A stretch of DNA of 29,459 nucleotides, taken from CAZKCK01 sp964552325 (lineage in GTDB: Bacteria; Bacteroidota; Bacteroidia; Bacteroidales; TTA-H9). The translations under genes and the position numbers were made by a program. The first letter of the stretch is position 1, and the number at the start of each line of letters is the position of its first letter. Shown here in pieces: positions 15,320-25,246 of the stretch. Under the pieces are notes generated by a model. It had not been told where the DNA came from, made no database searches, and was given only the letters and a program-made list of their open reading frames with translations. The stretch covers positions 1 through 29,459 of the forward strand of contig CAZKHA010000031.1 in assembly GCA_964552325.1 (NCBI GenBank), given 5' to 3'.

Positions 15320-18289
15320 TTATTTCAAACTATTGATACGGATAATTATCTCAACGCCCTTGCCATATGCCGAATTGATTTGGATGGAACCTCCTGCATT
15401 GTTTACGCGTAAAGGCATGTTTTTTAAACCATTGCCCCAAGTGGTGCTTGCATTGGGCTCGAACCCTATACCATTATCTTTGAGGCTAAGGTTTAAACCA
15501 TGGTTTTGTAGTTTAAGGCTTATAAGTACTTGGTTCGCTTTTGAATGTTTAACAACGTTATGCAGGGCTTCTTTAACCACCAGAAAAAGGTTGCGCCGTA
15601 ATTCAGATCCAAGTTTTATTTCAGGTATATCCTCTTGTATTTCAAAGATGGCCTCAATACCAGTTTGTTCCAAATAGTTGGCCGCATATTGCCTTAAATA
15701 ACTCGCAAATCCTTCGGCACTATCGTTTTTGGGGTTCATGGCCCAAATTATTTCGCCCATGTCGTCAACCACCTTGCCAGCTATCGCCGATATCTGATTT
15801 ACAATTTTTAAGGCTTCCTCTTGATTGGAACGCTTGTTTTTTACTTGTTCGCTTAAAATTGAAATCCGTGTTAAACTGGCTCCAATTTCATCATGCATAT
15901 CCTGCGATATGCGTAGCCGTTCCTTGTCGATAGCGTTTAGCTGTTGTAAATCCTGCAGTTTTTGTCTAAAACGCATGTATTGCACACGTTTTACCACAAG
16001 AACCACCATTACCAAAAGTATGCTTAACAAAAATAGAACAAACCAAGTGCGTTTATAATAAGGTTGCGGAATATGGAGTTGTAAAAGCTCGATTATATTG
16101 CTTTGATTTTGATAGGCATCAAATGAAACCACCTTCAACGTATAATTGCCTGGTGGTAAGTCCCTATAACTAAACGTTCTGCTGTAACTTCTTGGTCCCC
16201 AATCGCTTTGATATCCATCCATATAAAAGGAGTAAGTAGTCAGTTCTTGATTTTCATTTACCAAAGAGGCTATTTGTCCGCTAACATGCGCATTGCGCCA
16301 ATCTAATTCAAGTTGTAGCTTATTTGCAGGTATTCCTTTAGTCAGTACGGAGTCGGCCACTTCTAACGAAATCAAGCGAACTCCTGGGTTATAACGTTCA
16401 AAAACAATATTTTCTGGTTGAATGCCATTTAAACCCTGAATTCCGCCAAAATATATCCAGCCATTGCTTGATTGTGCAGCAGCATTTTGGTTGAATTCCA
16501 ACGATTGGAGGTTGTTATGCATTCCTAACCGAATAATTGGGCCATTATTTGGCAGCAAACATCCTATGCCGCTGTTTCCTGAAAACCACATCCTGTTTTG
16601 GGCATCAGGGCATAAATTGTAAATTTTTTCTTCGCTTAATTCATTCAAACGCACGTCAGTAACTAGCTCATTACCATCAAAATCAAACACTTTAATCCCA
16701 GAATTGGTAGCTGTCCAAAGTGTGTTTCGAAACTTCGCCAGATCATTTACTCTTCGCGCGAATAGTTCTATGTTTTGATCAAGCAGCACTTTTTGGTCGG
16801 TTAGATTTTTGTTATCAAGCTTGTACAAGCCAAACGAACTGGCAAATACGTGCCATCTATTTATCTTTATGGCTGCGTTAAAAGAACCAAAAAGTTTTGT
16901 TTCTAAGGGTTTGATCTGGTTGCCAGCATCAAAAAAAATGGCATTGCCATTCGAAAACAGCATTGAGTCTTGACCAAGTTTGTAAAAACTTGCACGATCC
17001 GATTGTATGTCAAGAGAATATACAATTGATAAGTTTTTATCAAAAACCAACACACGGTCAGTTGTTGCAACCCAAAGCCTGTCATATGAATCAACAGTCA
17101 TATCTAAGCAATAGGCCTCAGCAGGCATCAAGGGGTTAACAATCTTATGTTTTGTTGTTAAGTCAGCGTTGAGCTGCCACAACCCATTTAAGTACGTGCC
17201 TGCAAAAACCTCTTGACCGCGGCAAGCCAAACTTCTTACGAAACCTATATTAGCATTCGTAAGCCGAATTTCCTGTGGATTGTACCGAATGATGCCGTTG
17301 CCATCGGTGCCAAACCATTGTGTGCCATTGCTGTCAGCAACTATTGATAATACGGTGGGCGAGAGGTTTTCAACAAACCGCCCTTGTTGGACATAGAGTT
17401 GAACCTTGCTCAAAACTTGTTGTTTTAGATGAAACAATTGCTTGGAAGTTCGGGCGGCAATCCAAATACCATCCTGAGAATCATTGTATAAAAAAACGGA
17501 TGCTTTGGTTGGTAAATCACAAACCTTGTTTTGAAGCTTTCCTTGTCTTAGGTTAAAAATTGAGCCTGCGCTCGCCACCCAAACTTGATTTGCATCGCCT
17601 AAGGTTATTCCAGAGCAATCCACTATACTTTTATGCCAAATTGCATTAATTTCCAAAGGCTTGCTGTTGTTTGATTGCAATTCAAGAATTCCTTTTTCGC
17701 AGGTGATATATGCTTTGCTTTGTTCGCTATCCCAAACAGCTTGGTGAGGAAAAAACCATTCGAAAAAATTCGTATCTAATCCATTTATTTTGAGTTTGTT
17801 AATCTTGCCATTCTTAAAACAAAAAAGGCCTTTATTGTAAATCCAGATTAAGGGTGCTCCATTAAAAAGAGGTAAAACGATTTCGGGATAGAGTCCGTTT
17901 TGTCGCATACAGATTTTAAAAGTTCCGGAAAGAATATCAAATTCAAGAAGGGAGGCTGTGGAAGCAATTAACAATTTGTTGGGGCCAGCAGCACAAACAC
18001 CCCGCATCATATTGTCTTGGTCGTCAGCACCTATGCTCGAAGGCACCCTGAAAGCTTTAAAATGTTGTCCATCAAAAAAATGCAATCCATCACCACTTAC
18101 CATCCATAGCAATCCTTCGCTATCTTGATGGATTGCCCTAACCATGCTTTGCCTTAACCCAGCTTCGATACTGAATTCTTTTACACAGAGCAATTGGCTG
18201 GTATCTTTATTGGTACGAGCTGCTAAGGGCGCATGATGACCCAAGCACCAAAAAGCAAGCAAGGCAAAACAAACGGATAGTCTTTTCAA
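15320..18289 (-). CDS. Sensor histidine kinase with periplasmic propeller and Y_Y_Y domain
   Basis: The 989-residue protein has a signal peptide (MKRLSVCFALLAFW, cut near residue 24). A long two-component-propeller region follows (repeats such as AIHQDSEGLLWMVSGDGLHFFD and VADSNGTQWFGTDGNGIIRYN) to about residue 640. Next come a Y_Y_Y domain (about 665-740, ending FSYRDLPPGNYTLKV), one transmembrane helix (749-766), a HisKA_3 dimerisation helix with H799 in DMHDEIGASL, and a HATPase domain (NVVKHSKANQ, LKDNGIGFEP). It senses an extracellular or periplasmic ligand and phosphorylates a NarL-type regulator, very likely the next gene. There is no ATG before residue 49 and the start codon is TTG. 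It is in the same frame as the upstream peptidase gene, four codons after its TAA, implying reinitiation. Confidence 0.9.
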   Translation of the reverse strand: MKRLSVCFALLAFWCLGHHAPLAARTNKDTSQLLCVKEFSIEAGLRQSMVRAIHQDSEGLLWMVSGDGLHFFDGQHFKAFRVPSSIGADDQDNMMRGVCAAGPNKLLIASTASLLEFDILSGTFKICMRQNGLYPEIVLPLFNGAPLIWIYNKGLFCFKNGKINKLKINGLDTNFFEWFFPHQAVWDSEQSKAYITCEKGILELQSNNSKPLEINAIWHKSIVDCSGITLGDANQVWVASAGSIFNLRQGKLQNKVCDLPTKASVFLYNDSQDGIWIAARTSKQLFHLKQQVLSKVQLYVQQGRFVENLSPTVLSIVADSNGTQWFGTDGNGIIRYNPQEIRLTNANIGFVRSLACRGQEVFAGTYLNGLWQLNADLTTKHKIVNPLMPAEAYCLDMTVDSYDRLWVATTDRVLVFDKNLSIVYSLDIQSDRASFYKLGQDSMLFSNGNAIFFDAGNQIKPLETKLFGSFNAAIKINRWHVFASSFGLYKLDNKNLTDQKVLLDQNIELFARRVNDLAKFRNTLWTATNSGIKVFDFDGNELVTDVRLNELSEEKIYNLCPDAQNRMWFSGNSGIGCLLPNNGPIIRLGMHNNLQSLEFNQNAAAQSSNGWIYFGGIQGLNGIQPENIVFERYNPGVRLISLEVADSVLTKGIPANKLQLELDWRNAHVSGQIASLVNENQELTTYSFYMDGYQSDWGPRSYSRTFSYRDLPPGNYTLKVVSFDAYQNQSNIIELLQLHIPQPYYKRTWFVLFLLSILLVMVVLVVKRVQYMRFRQKLQDLQQLNAIDKERLRISQDMHDEIGASLTRISILSEQVKNKRSNQEEALKIVNQISAIAGKVVDDMGEIIWAMNPKNDSAEGFASYLRQYAANYLEQTGIEAIFEIQEDIPEIKLGSELRRNLFLVVKEALHNVVKHSKANQVLISLKLQNHGLNLSLKDNGIGFEPNASTTWGNGLKNMPLRVNNAGGSIQINSAYGKGVEIIIRINSLK

Positions 18290-18301
18290 GCCAAAGTTCT
18301 G

Positions 18302-20878
18302 TTAAAGATTTTTTTCAGGGTATAAATCTGTCCACCAATCAGGCTGATCTTTTAGGTATTTGTCAAACCAAGCTAATATGGTCTTTTGCCAAAGGATACG
18401 TTTTTTATAATCTAAAATATGGTGATCTTGTCCATCTATTTGAATCATTTCTACCGGTTTTCCTAAAATCTTTAATGCTGTAAACATCTGTATGCTCTCG
18501 CCAGGAGGCACATTGGTATCGCTGTTGCCATGTAACAGCAAAATTGGGGTGTTTATTTTGTTGGCATTAAACAACGGGCTTTGTTTTACATATAAATCTG
18601 GGTTATTCCAAGGATACATATCAGCCGATGCTACCGTGCTGTATTGGTATCCCCAATATCCAACGCCCCAATAACTACTTATATTTGAGATACCTGCATG
18701 CGATATGGCCGTGGCAAAAATATCCGTCTGGGTCTGTAAATACATGGTCATAAACCCTCCATACGAGGCACCAATGCACCCTACTTTTTTAGCATCAATA
18801 AATGGATGTTGTTTTAAAAAGTGCTTAGTTCCATCAATTATCTGGCCTGCAACGGTTTTTCCCCAGTTATTGACGTGCATGGCCGAAAACTCCTGGCCAT
18901 AACCCGTAGCTCCATCAGGGTTAATGGTATAAACCACATAACCCATGGCTGCAAACAGGTTTTTTGGATAGCGGCCTTCAAAAGCACGGTCAATTGGGCT
19001 GGTGCCGCCATAGTAAAAAACAATAAGTGGATACTGTTTAGATGGATCAAAATCGGGAGGGTAGTTTATAAATCCATCAATGTTCTTGCCTTCGGGCGTG
19101 GTGTAAACCCAATCTTCGGTCTTGCCAAATTTGATGTTCTTGAAAAAACTTGCTTGAGGATCGGCAATAATGGATTGTTCATTGGTTAATGCATTGATGT
19201 GCCAGGCTTTGGTAGGTGTTGAAATCCCATTTCCAAAATAAACTATATCAGATGTTTGCGGTGCAAAATCAAAACTGTTAACCACATCAACTTGTGTTGG
19301 GATAAGATTGAAAGTGGCATTTGGCAAGTTGAAATTGTATAAGCGAACATAGGTTTTTTCTTCTGCCTGAAAAAGGATGTTATCGCCCGTTTTGTCCCAT
19401 TTGCATGCCTGGATGCTAGGATCGAATTTTAGTGTCAGTGGGTCAATTTTGCCATCTGCCAACCTATACAGGTAGGCTTGTGTATCATAATCGTTAGGTG
19501 TTTTGCCATCAGTTACTGCATTTCCCGTTTCGCCAAAAAGTAATGGACTTCCCGTAATTAAAAGTTGGTTGCCATCAGGCGAATAGGCGGCACTACCACC
19601 AAACCGGCTTTCGAATAACAGTCTCGCCTTAACAGTTTGTATATCTAGCTCATAATACTTGGTTTTGCTGAAAGGGCGCTGGCCAAAATCTTCTTCGGTT
19701 ACCGAAAAAAGCAGTGTCTTTCCATTCGGGCTGATATCGTGCAAATTAGTTGAAGAATGCCCCCAAGTTAGACGGGAACTTGTGCCCGAAACAAAATCGA
19801 ATTTGCTCAAAAATGAACGATTGCGATACCATGGCCATCGGTCAGCCATGTTGATGAAACGCTTGGCAGGAGACTCGTCTTTATCCGGTTCTTCGTTGGT
19901 TGAGTAGATTATGAACGATCGATCGGGTGACCAGGTATATCCGTTGATCTTTTCCAAGCGACCAAGCAATTGCGCTTTATTGGTTGTTACGTCTAATTCC
20001 ATAAAGCGCACAAAATCGCCGTCTTCTTGCAAGTAGCTCAGGGTGTTTTTGCCCGGTACAAACTGAACGTCCGACATCCGAGGGTCGTTTAGGTTCATAA
20101 CAAGTTCGTTGCTACCCATTTTGCGAAGCTCTTGCCAGTTTTCGGTTTTGCCAGAGCCAGCCATGGTACGCTTAAACCCAATAAGCAGCAATTTACCATC
20201 CTCCGAAATATCTACTCCAGTAACGTTTGTGCCCTCAAGCACATGGGCTATATCCATTTGTTTTGTTGGATTAGTCACAAAAAGGATGTTTTCTGAAGAT
20301 TCGATATGTGCCTTTAAGGTCTCAAAGCTTGGTTCTTGGGCACTGCTCAACAGTTTTATAAAAATTTGATGAAAGCCCCTCTCAAGTTTTTGCTCCACTT
20401 CTGCCTTGCCTATCTCTTTGGCTTTAGGTTCATCAAACGAATATTTACTCCCAGCTTTTACTCCATCAATATACACTTCAAAAATTGTTGGACAAGTAAT
20501 TACTAGTTTAACTTTTTGATAACGATCCAAATAGAAGCTAGATGCCACATAATGTAACCAATTTTCACCCTTTCGAGTGGCAAAATGCAGTTGGTTCATT
20601 TTGTCGGTATGCTCTTCTTGCCAGATGAGTTGGCCAATTGTTTGCCCTTTTTCGGGTTCCAATCCCAATAAAACTGTTTTCTGGTTTTTAAGCAAATCCA
20701 CTGTTTTAAACACTTCACCTTTCACGTTTTTAACAGTATCGAAAACAGGAGGTTTTAAGGCTTGAGGTCCTGCTGTTAGCCATTTTGTTATGTTCTGTTT
20801 AGGTTTCTCTTCGCCAAAAACAGCGGCAGCCAGCAACAGTTGCATGGTAATAACAAGTGTAAATAAGCGTATATGCAT
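18302..20878 (-). CDS. S9 family prolyl oligopeptidase-type peptidase, secreted
   Basis: The 858-residue product has a signal peptide (hydrophobic to about residue 22, AAAVFG) and a beta-propeller region in the middle (for example LLIGFKRTM, SPDRSFIIYSTNEE, SPNGKTLLFSVTEED, SPDGNQLLITG). A C-terminal peptidase domain carries S705 in GASYGGF, D787 in HGNSDTNVP and H819 in DGQDHHILDY. Such enzymes cleave dipeptides or oligopeptides in the periplasm, for peptide nutrition or processing. Length and domain order are normal for the family and no T9SS tail is present. It is the first gene of a probable peptidase-kinase-regulator unit, separated from the kinase by 12 bp, so the sensed ligand may be a peptide or a product of this enzyme. 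Confidence 0.92.
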   Translation of the reverse strand: MHIRLFTLVITMQLLLAAAVFGEEKPKQNITKWLTAGPQALKPPVFDTVKNVKGEVFKTVDLLKNQKTVLLGLEPEKGQTIGQLIWQEEHTDKMNQLHFATRKGENWLHYVASSFYLDRYQKVKLVITCPTIFEVYIDGVKAGSKYSFDEPKAKEIGKAEVEQKLERGFHQIFIKLLSSAQEPSFETLKAHIESSENILFVTNPTKQMDIAHVLEGTNVTGVDISEDGKLLLIGFKRTMAGSGKTENWQELRKMGSNELVMNLNDPRMSDVQFVPGKNTLSYLQEDGDFVRFMELDVTTNKAQLLGRLEKINGYTWSPDRSFIIYSTNEEPDKDESPAKRFINMADRWPWYRNRSFLSKFDFVSGTSSRLTWGHSSTNLHDISPNGKTLLFSVTEEDFGQRPFSKTKYYELDIQTVKARLLFESRFGGSAAYSPDGNQLLITGSPLLFGETGNAVTDGKTPNDYDTQAYLYRLADGKIDPLTLKFDPSIQACKWDKTGDNILFQAEEKTYVRLYNFNLPNATFNLIPTQVDVVNSFDFAPQTSDIVYFGNGISTPTKAWHINALTNEQSIIADPQASFFKNIKFGKTEDWVYTTPEGKNIDGFINYPPDFDPSKQYPLIVFYYGGTSPIDRAFEGRYPKNLFAAMGYVVYTINPDGATGYGQEFSAMHVNNWGKTVAGQIIDGTKHFLKQHPFIDAKKVGCIGASYGGFMTMYLQTQTDIFATAISHAGISNISSYWGVGYWGYQYSTVASADMYPWNNPDLYVKQSPLFNANKINTPILLLHGNSDTNVPPGESIQMFTALKILGKPVEMIQIDGQDHHILDYKKRILWQKTILAWFDKYLKDQPDWWTDLYPEKNL

Positions 20879-20967
20879 GGTGATTTCGTTAATAAGGATG
20901 CAATTTTACGGCAAGTTACGAAGGTTTTTGTTAATAAAATCATAAAATATTGGATTGTGGCTCTTAA

Positions 20968-21002
20968 TTTGGCTTCTGGCAAACCAAAGGATTGTAACTT
21001 TG
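20968..21002 (+). promoter_or_regulatory. Promoter of the T9SS-exported protein gene
   Basis: TTTG (20968-20971) and TAACTTTG (20995-21002) are separated by 23 bases. The ATG follows at 21032, giving a leader of about 25 bases. Confidence 0.6.
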
Positions 21003-21031
21003 TTACTTGAAAAACTAAACCCTTACTACGT

Positions 21032-24000
21032 ATGATTACAAACTTTACCCAAACGTTCAAGACACTTCTTGCGCTGGTAATGCTATTGCCCATAACAATG
21101 CTTTTAAAGGCACAGCCTGCTACCAGCGATAAAAACGTACATCACGATCCCATGGTTATGCAGCCCGGGTACCTAGCCCCTGAAGGCGATGCTGCTATGG
21201 CACAAGTTGTTACCATTGGCGATTATGACAACTTTAAACTAGGTGTTGATTTTGCTGAATGTAGCATAGCCAATAACCCAAAAAATCCACTTCAGTACTA
21301 TGCCGTTTGGAACTCTACAGGAGCAGCAGGCGGCAAAGGTTACTACACCAATGATGGTTTTACATGGACAGCAGGAAACCCAACCTGGAATCAGATGTGG
21401 GGCGACGTGGTAGTTGCCTATGATAGTTTGGGTAACCTTGCATATCAAAACATGTATGGCGCATCCACCATTCAGGGTGTTAAAGTTGCCATGAGTTCCA
21501 ACAACGGACAAACTTGGAGCACCCCCGTTATAGCCAACCCAGGTGTTGATAAAAACTGGATTGCTGCCGACCAAACCGCTGGGCCGTTCGCAAATACTAT
21601 TACAGGTGTTATGACCGCCAACAGTGGAGGTTCTGTTTCGCGTAGCACCAATAATGGTGTTTCATGGCAGGGTTCTCCTAACCTTAGCCCTCAAAACCTT
21701 CCCGGTATGTCAGTGTGTATTGGCCCAAAAGGTTCTACACAAGGCGGTGCCCAGTATGTGGTAACCAATTCAGGAAGCTCATTCAATGCAAATTATACTT
21801 TTTTTGAATCGAATGACGGTGGTGCTACTTTCCAACAGCGTTCTTCGCAGATGTTTGCCAATACGGTAGGAACACAAGTTAACGGACGTAATGCCGTTTT
21901 AAACATGCGCACCCGTCCTTATCCAAACATTGCAGCCGATAACAGTTATGGCCCACACCGTGGCCGTTTATACCTGGTTTACGCTTCAAACAATCCTGCG
22001 GGCAATGCCAACAAACCCGATATTTTCTGCCGTTATTCTGACAATAGTGGTACAACATGGTCGTCAGCAGTTATAGTAAACGATGATCCCAATTCAGCTG
22101 GCAACCACAACTGGTTCCCTGCAATTTGGTGCGAAAAAAATACTGGAAGGCTATACATTTCGTGGATGGATACCCGTGACTGCCCTACCAGCGACAGTGC
22201 CATGATTTATGCAACCTATACCGATGATGGCGTAAACTTTGCCATTAACCAGCAAATCTCCAATAAAAAAATGAAGATCAACTGCACCTCCTGCGGTGGT
22301 GGTGGAACTCCCATGTATCTTGGCGATTACAATGGTGTTGCTGCTAATGAACAAGGTTCAATGATGGCATGGACTGATTTTAGGGATGGCAATTTTGGTA
22401 GCTACGTTTCGTATTTCCCTGATTATGCCATGCGCGCCACCTTGGTTAACAACGATACGTTGATCGATAGCTTAGCCTTAAGCCTCGAGGTGCCTTCGGT
22501 AAAATTATACACAAATACTGTTGAGTTCTCGGCTTCGGTTGAGCCAGCCCCTACTGCCGGTAGTTTTGAGTTTTTCTTCCCCGATGGCAATATGCTCTCA
22601 AGTTACCCAAGCAGTCTCGAAATGTTTGTGGTTAAACAGGGCGCTGTTCCTCCAGGAACTTACCTTTTAACTGTTACGGCCAAGGGTCCCAATGGAAGCC
22701 CTATCCATAAACGTACACAATTCTTTAAAGTTGTAAATTCGGCACCATCTGCTTCGTTTGCAGCCAATAATTCCGGTATTTGTGTAGGCACTACCGCCGA
22801 TTTTGCCGACCAATCTAGCGGTGCACCCAATGCATGGGAATGGACATTCCAAGGCGGGCAGCCCTCAACCAGTACCCAACAAAATCCAACCGGAATACTG
22901 TACGCTGCTTCAGGTGCGTACGATGTAACCCTAAAGGTTACCAATAACTATGGAACTAACACAGTTACAAAAACCGCTTACATCACGGTTTCAACTCCTC
23001 CAGCAGCTCCAACTACTTCCGATGCAAGCGTTTGTGCTGGTTCTTCCATCCCTTCGCTTAATGCCACAGGTACTGAAATCAGGTGGTACACCGATGCAAA
23101 CCTAAGCAATCAGGCTGGAAGTGGAAATACACTGAATACTGGCCAAACCCAACCCGGTACCTATATGTACTATGTAACCCAATCTACAGTTGGTTGTCAA
23201 GGTCCTTCAGCCACGGCTACCTTAACTATACATCCAAAACCAGTTGCCGCGCTGGCCGCTTTTGACAGTACCTGTTCGGCTTACCCAGCTTTTGAATTGG
23301 TTAACGGAACACCAACAGGCGGCACGTATTCAGGTAACGGTGTGCTTGGCAACATGTTTTCACCCTCAACCGCTGGTGTAGGTACGCATGAAATTACCTA
23401 CATTTATATGGATGCCAATAGCTGTTCTGATACTGCAACAAATACCATTAAGGTTAACGAATCACCAGTAACTTCACTTACTGCATTCAACCCATTGTGC
23501 GCTAATGCTGCAGCATTTACGCTTAGCGGTGGATTGCCCGAAGGTGGCACTTATGCCGGAACAGGTGTATCAAATGGAATGTTCGACCCTGCCGTTGCTG
23601 GTGCTGGCGATCATGTAATTGCTTATACCACTGCTCCTGTGAATGGATGCGATGGCTATGCCGAACAAGTTATCACTGTTTATCCTTTGCCTGTTGTTAA
23701 CCTTGGTGCCGACACATCGGTTTGCGCTAACCATACCTTTACACTCGATGCCAGTTCTGCCAATGCTGCTTCTTACCTCTGGACCCCAGGTGGTGCTACT
23801 TCCTCATCCATTGTTGTGGATACCACCGGAATTGGAATCGGAAGCCAAACTTTTACCGTAACTGCTACCAGCGATAAAAACTGTGTTTCTACCGATGAGT
23901 TTGTACTATCATTTAAAGACTGCACAGGTATTGATGAATTTGCCAAAGCCCTTAACCTGGCTATTTATCCAAACCCAAGCAAGGGTGTGTTCGTAATTGA

Positions 24001-24202
24001 GTTTAACACCCAAAAGCCATATAGCATCGACTTAAGTGTTGCCAATTCACTGGGCAAACAGGTTTATAAAGATGAAAAGGTGAACGTTAATGGCAGCAAG
24101 CGCTATATCCTCGATTTAGCTAGTCAAGCCGATGGCGTTTATGTTCTTTATATTAAGGATGCCGAATCATCCGTTTCACGCAAAATTGTGATTCGCAAAT
24201 AA
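21032..24202 (+). CDS. T9SS-exported multidomain protein with Asp-box propeller and PKD domain
   Basis: The 1056-residue product has a signal peptide to about residue 28. A sialidase-like propeller follows with Asp boxes at about 105-112 (YTNDGFTW), 155-162 (SSNNGQTW), 205-212 (STNNGVSW), 260-267 (SNDGGATF), 336-343 (SDNSGTTW) and 396-403. Next are an Ig-like stretch, a PKD domain (about 572-653, ending YDVTLKVTN), an Ig-like CAGSS module, and two SprB-like repeats sharing GGTYxGxGV. The last ~80 residues form a type A T9SS sorting domain (IYPNPSKGVF, ADGVYVLYI, SRKIVIRK). It is secreted across the outer membrane and probably cell-attached. Catalysis as a glycoside hydrolase is unproven, since Asp-box propellers also occur in binding proteins. 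It has its own promoter and a strong terminator. Confidence 0.9.
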   Translation: MITNFTQTFKTLLALVMLLPITMLLKAQPATSDKNVHHDPMVMQPGYLAPEGDAAMAQVVTIGDYDNFKLGVDFAECSIANNPKNPLQYYAVWNSTGAAGGKGYYTNDGFTWTAGNPTWNQMWGDVVVAYDSLGNLAYQNMYGASTIQGVKVAMSSNNGQTWSTPVIANPGVDKNWIAADQTAGPFANTITGVMTANSGGSVSRSTNNGVSWQGSPNLSPQNLPGMSVCIGPKGSTQGGAQYVVTNSGSSFNANYTFFESNDGGATFQQRSSQMFANTVGTQVNGRNAVLNMRTRPYPNIAADNSYGPHRGRLYLVYASNNPAGNANKPDIFCRYSDNSGTTWSSAVIVNDDPNSAGNHNWFPAIWCEKNTGRLYISWMDTRDCPTSDSAMIYATYTDDGVNFAINQQISNKKMKINCTSCGGGGTPMYLGDYNGVAANEQGSMMAWTDFRDGNFGSYVSYFPDYAMRATLVNNDTLIDSLALSLEVPSVKLYTNTVEFSASVEPAPTAGSFEFFFPDGNMLSSYPSSLEMFVVKQGAVPPGTYLLTVTAKGPNGSPIHKRTQFFKVVNSAPSASFAANNSGICVGTTADFADQSSGAPNAWEWTFQGGQPSTSTQQNPTGILYAASGAYDVTLKVTNNYGTNTVTKTAYITVSTPPAAPTTSDASVCAGSSIPSLNATGTEIRWYTDANLSNQAGSGNTLNTGQTQPGTYMYYVTQSTVGCQGPSATATLTIHPKPVAALAAFDSTCSAYPAFELVNGTPTGGTYSGNGVLGNMFSPSTAGVGTHEITYIYMDANSCSDTATNTIKVNESPVTSLTAFNPLCANAAAFTLSGGLPEGGTYAGTGVSNGMFDPAVAGAGDHVIAYTTAPVNGCDGYAEQVITVYPLPVVNLGADTSVCANHTFTLDASSANAASYLWTPGGATSSSIVVDTTGIGIGSQTFTVTATSDKNCVSTDEFVLSFKDCTGIDEFAKALNLAIYPNPSKGVFVIEFNTQKPYSIDLSVANSLGKQVYKDEKVNVNGSKRYILDLASQADGVYVLYIKDAESSVSRKIVIRK

Positions 24203-24245
24203 GACAAACCTTTTTTTAGGTTACTTTATCCTTTGTTTAGTATTG

Positions 24246-24277
24246 AAAAGGGATCCACGAGTTGGGTCCCTTTTTTT
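24246..24277 (+). terminator. Intrinsic terminator after T9SS protein gene
   Basis: GGGATCC (24250-24256) pairs with GGGTCCC (24264-24270) with one wobble, flanked by AAAA pairing with TTTT, and ends in a T7 run (24271-24277). It is the clearest terminator in the window. Confidence 0.85.
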
Positions 24278-24298
24278 ATGCGCATATCATGCGCTGCG

Positions 24299-24331
24299 TT
24301 TGAATCTGCATAAAAGGTTTTATTAACTTCG
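24299..24331 (+). promoter_or_regulatory. Possible promoter of the CPBP protease gene
   Basis: TTTG (24299-24302), 21 bases, then TAACTTCG (24324-24331), one mismatch from TAnnTTTG, about 45 bases before the start region. Confidence 0.4.
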
Positions 24332-24374
24332 CACTTACAGGCTTATTCCTCAAGTTATAATTTAAAACGCTGTA

Positions 24375-25163
24375 TTGGTGAGGTTTATTAAGGATATGGT
24401 AAGTGGTTTTGCAAACTACGATGGTTCAAATTTGATAAATGGCTTCGATTTTCGTGTAGCTATTGTTCTTGTTTATACAGCCGTGGCACTAAGCGTAGTC
24501 AAGTATTTTGGTGATCCCACAGCGTTTGTGTTATACCTAAACCTTGAGCCCAACAGTTTTGGCGCCCAGTTTTGTCATTATTTTTTTAACCAACATACGG
24601 GAGCATTGCATTCGATGTTGTTTTGGATAGGTAGTATAATCGTGTTCTATTTGCTCATACCCATGGCCATTGTTCGTTGGGGGTTCAAAAGTCCTTTGAG
24701 CGAGTTTGGGCTTACTTTTAAAGGCGTCGCCAAAACCTGGCCGTTGTATGGTTTATTGGTAATATTTATGCTTCCATTGGTATTTTTTGCTTCCGATTCC
24801 TTGGCATTTCAAGATCGGTATCCCTTGTTTCAACCACCTAAAAATCAATTATTCCCTCAGTTTTTGCTTTGGCAGATGGCCTATTTCTTGCAATTCGTGG
24901 CCGTTGAGTTTTTCTTCAGAGGCTTTATGGTGCATGGAACCAAGCATCGGTTTGGGTATTATGCTGTTTTTGTGATGGTTATTCCATATTGCATGGTCCA
25001 TTTTGGCAAGCCCTTTGCCGAGACCATGGCCGCCATTGTTGCAGGTGTTGTCTTAGGCATGTTGAGCCTTAAAAGCCGGTCGGTCATCCCCGGAATTGCG
25101 GTGCATTATTTAGTTGCCATAACCATGGATGTTATGGCACTTTGGCGCGAAGGGTATTTTTAA
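24375..25163 (+). CDS. CPBP family intramembrane glutamic protease
   Basis: The product of up to 262 residues is very hydrophobic with about six or seven transmembrane segments. It carries the CPBP (Abi/Rce1-like) signature: EFFFRGF with E178 and R182, then H209 and E216 in MVHFGKPFAET, and H244 with D252 in GIAVHYLVAITMD. The usual first motif is EExxxR; here the first Glu is Val (VEFFFR), a known variation. The family cleaves substrates inside membranes or acts in bacteriocin self-immunity; the substrate here is unknown. The start is uncertain: TTG 24375, GTG 24378, or ATG 24396 (255 residues). The basic amphipathic RFIKDM segment argues for one of the first two. It lies alone after the strong terminator. 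Confidence 0.85.
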   Translation: MVRFIKDMVSGFANYDGSNLINGFDFRVAIVLVYTAVALSVVKYFGDPTAFVLYLNLEPNSFGAQFCHYFFNQHTGALHSMLFWIGSIIVFYLLIPMAIVRWGFKSPLSEFGLTFKGVAKTWPLYGLLVIFMLPLVFFASDSLAFQDRYPLFQPPKNQLFPQFLLWQMAYFLQFVAVEFFFRGFMVHGTKHRFGYYAVFVMVIPYCMVHFGKPFAETMAAIVAGVVLGMLSLKSRSVIPGIAVHYLVAITMDVMALWREGYF

Positions 25164-25246
25164 AACCTGGTATTTTTATTTAAAGGGTGATGCGTAATTC
25201 AAGGTTGCGGTGCGTGGCACCTCAAGTTTTATTCATGTATCCTGTT

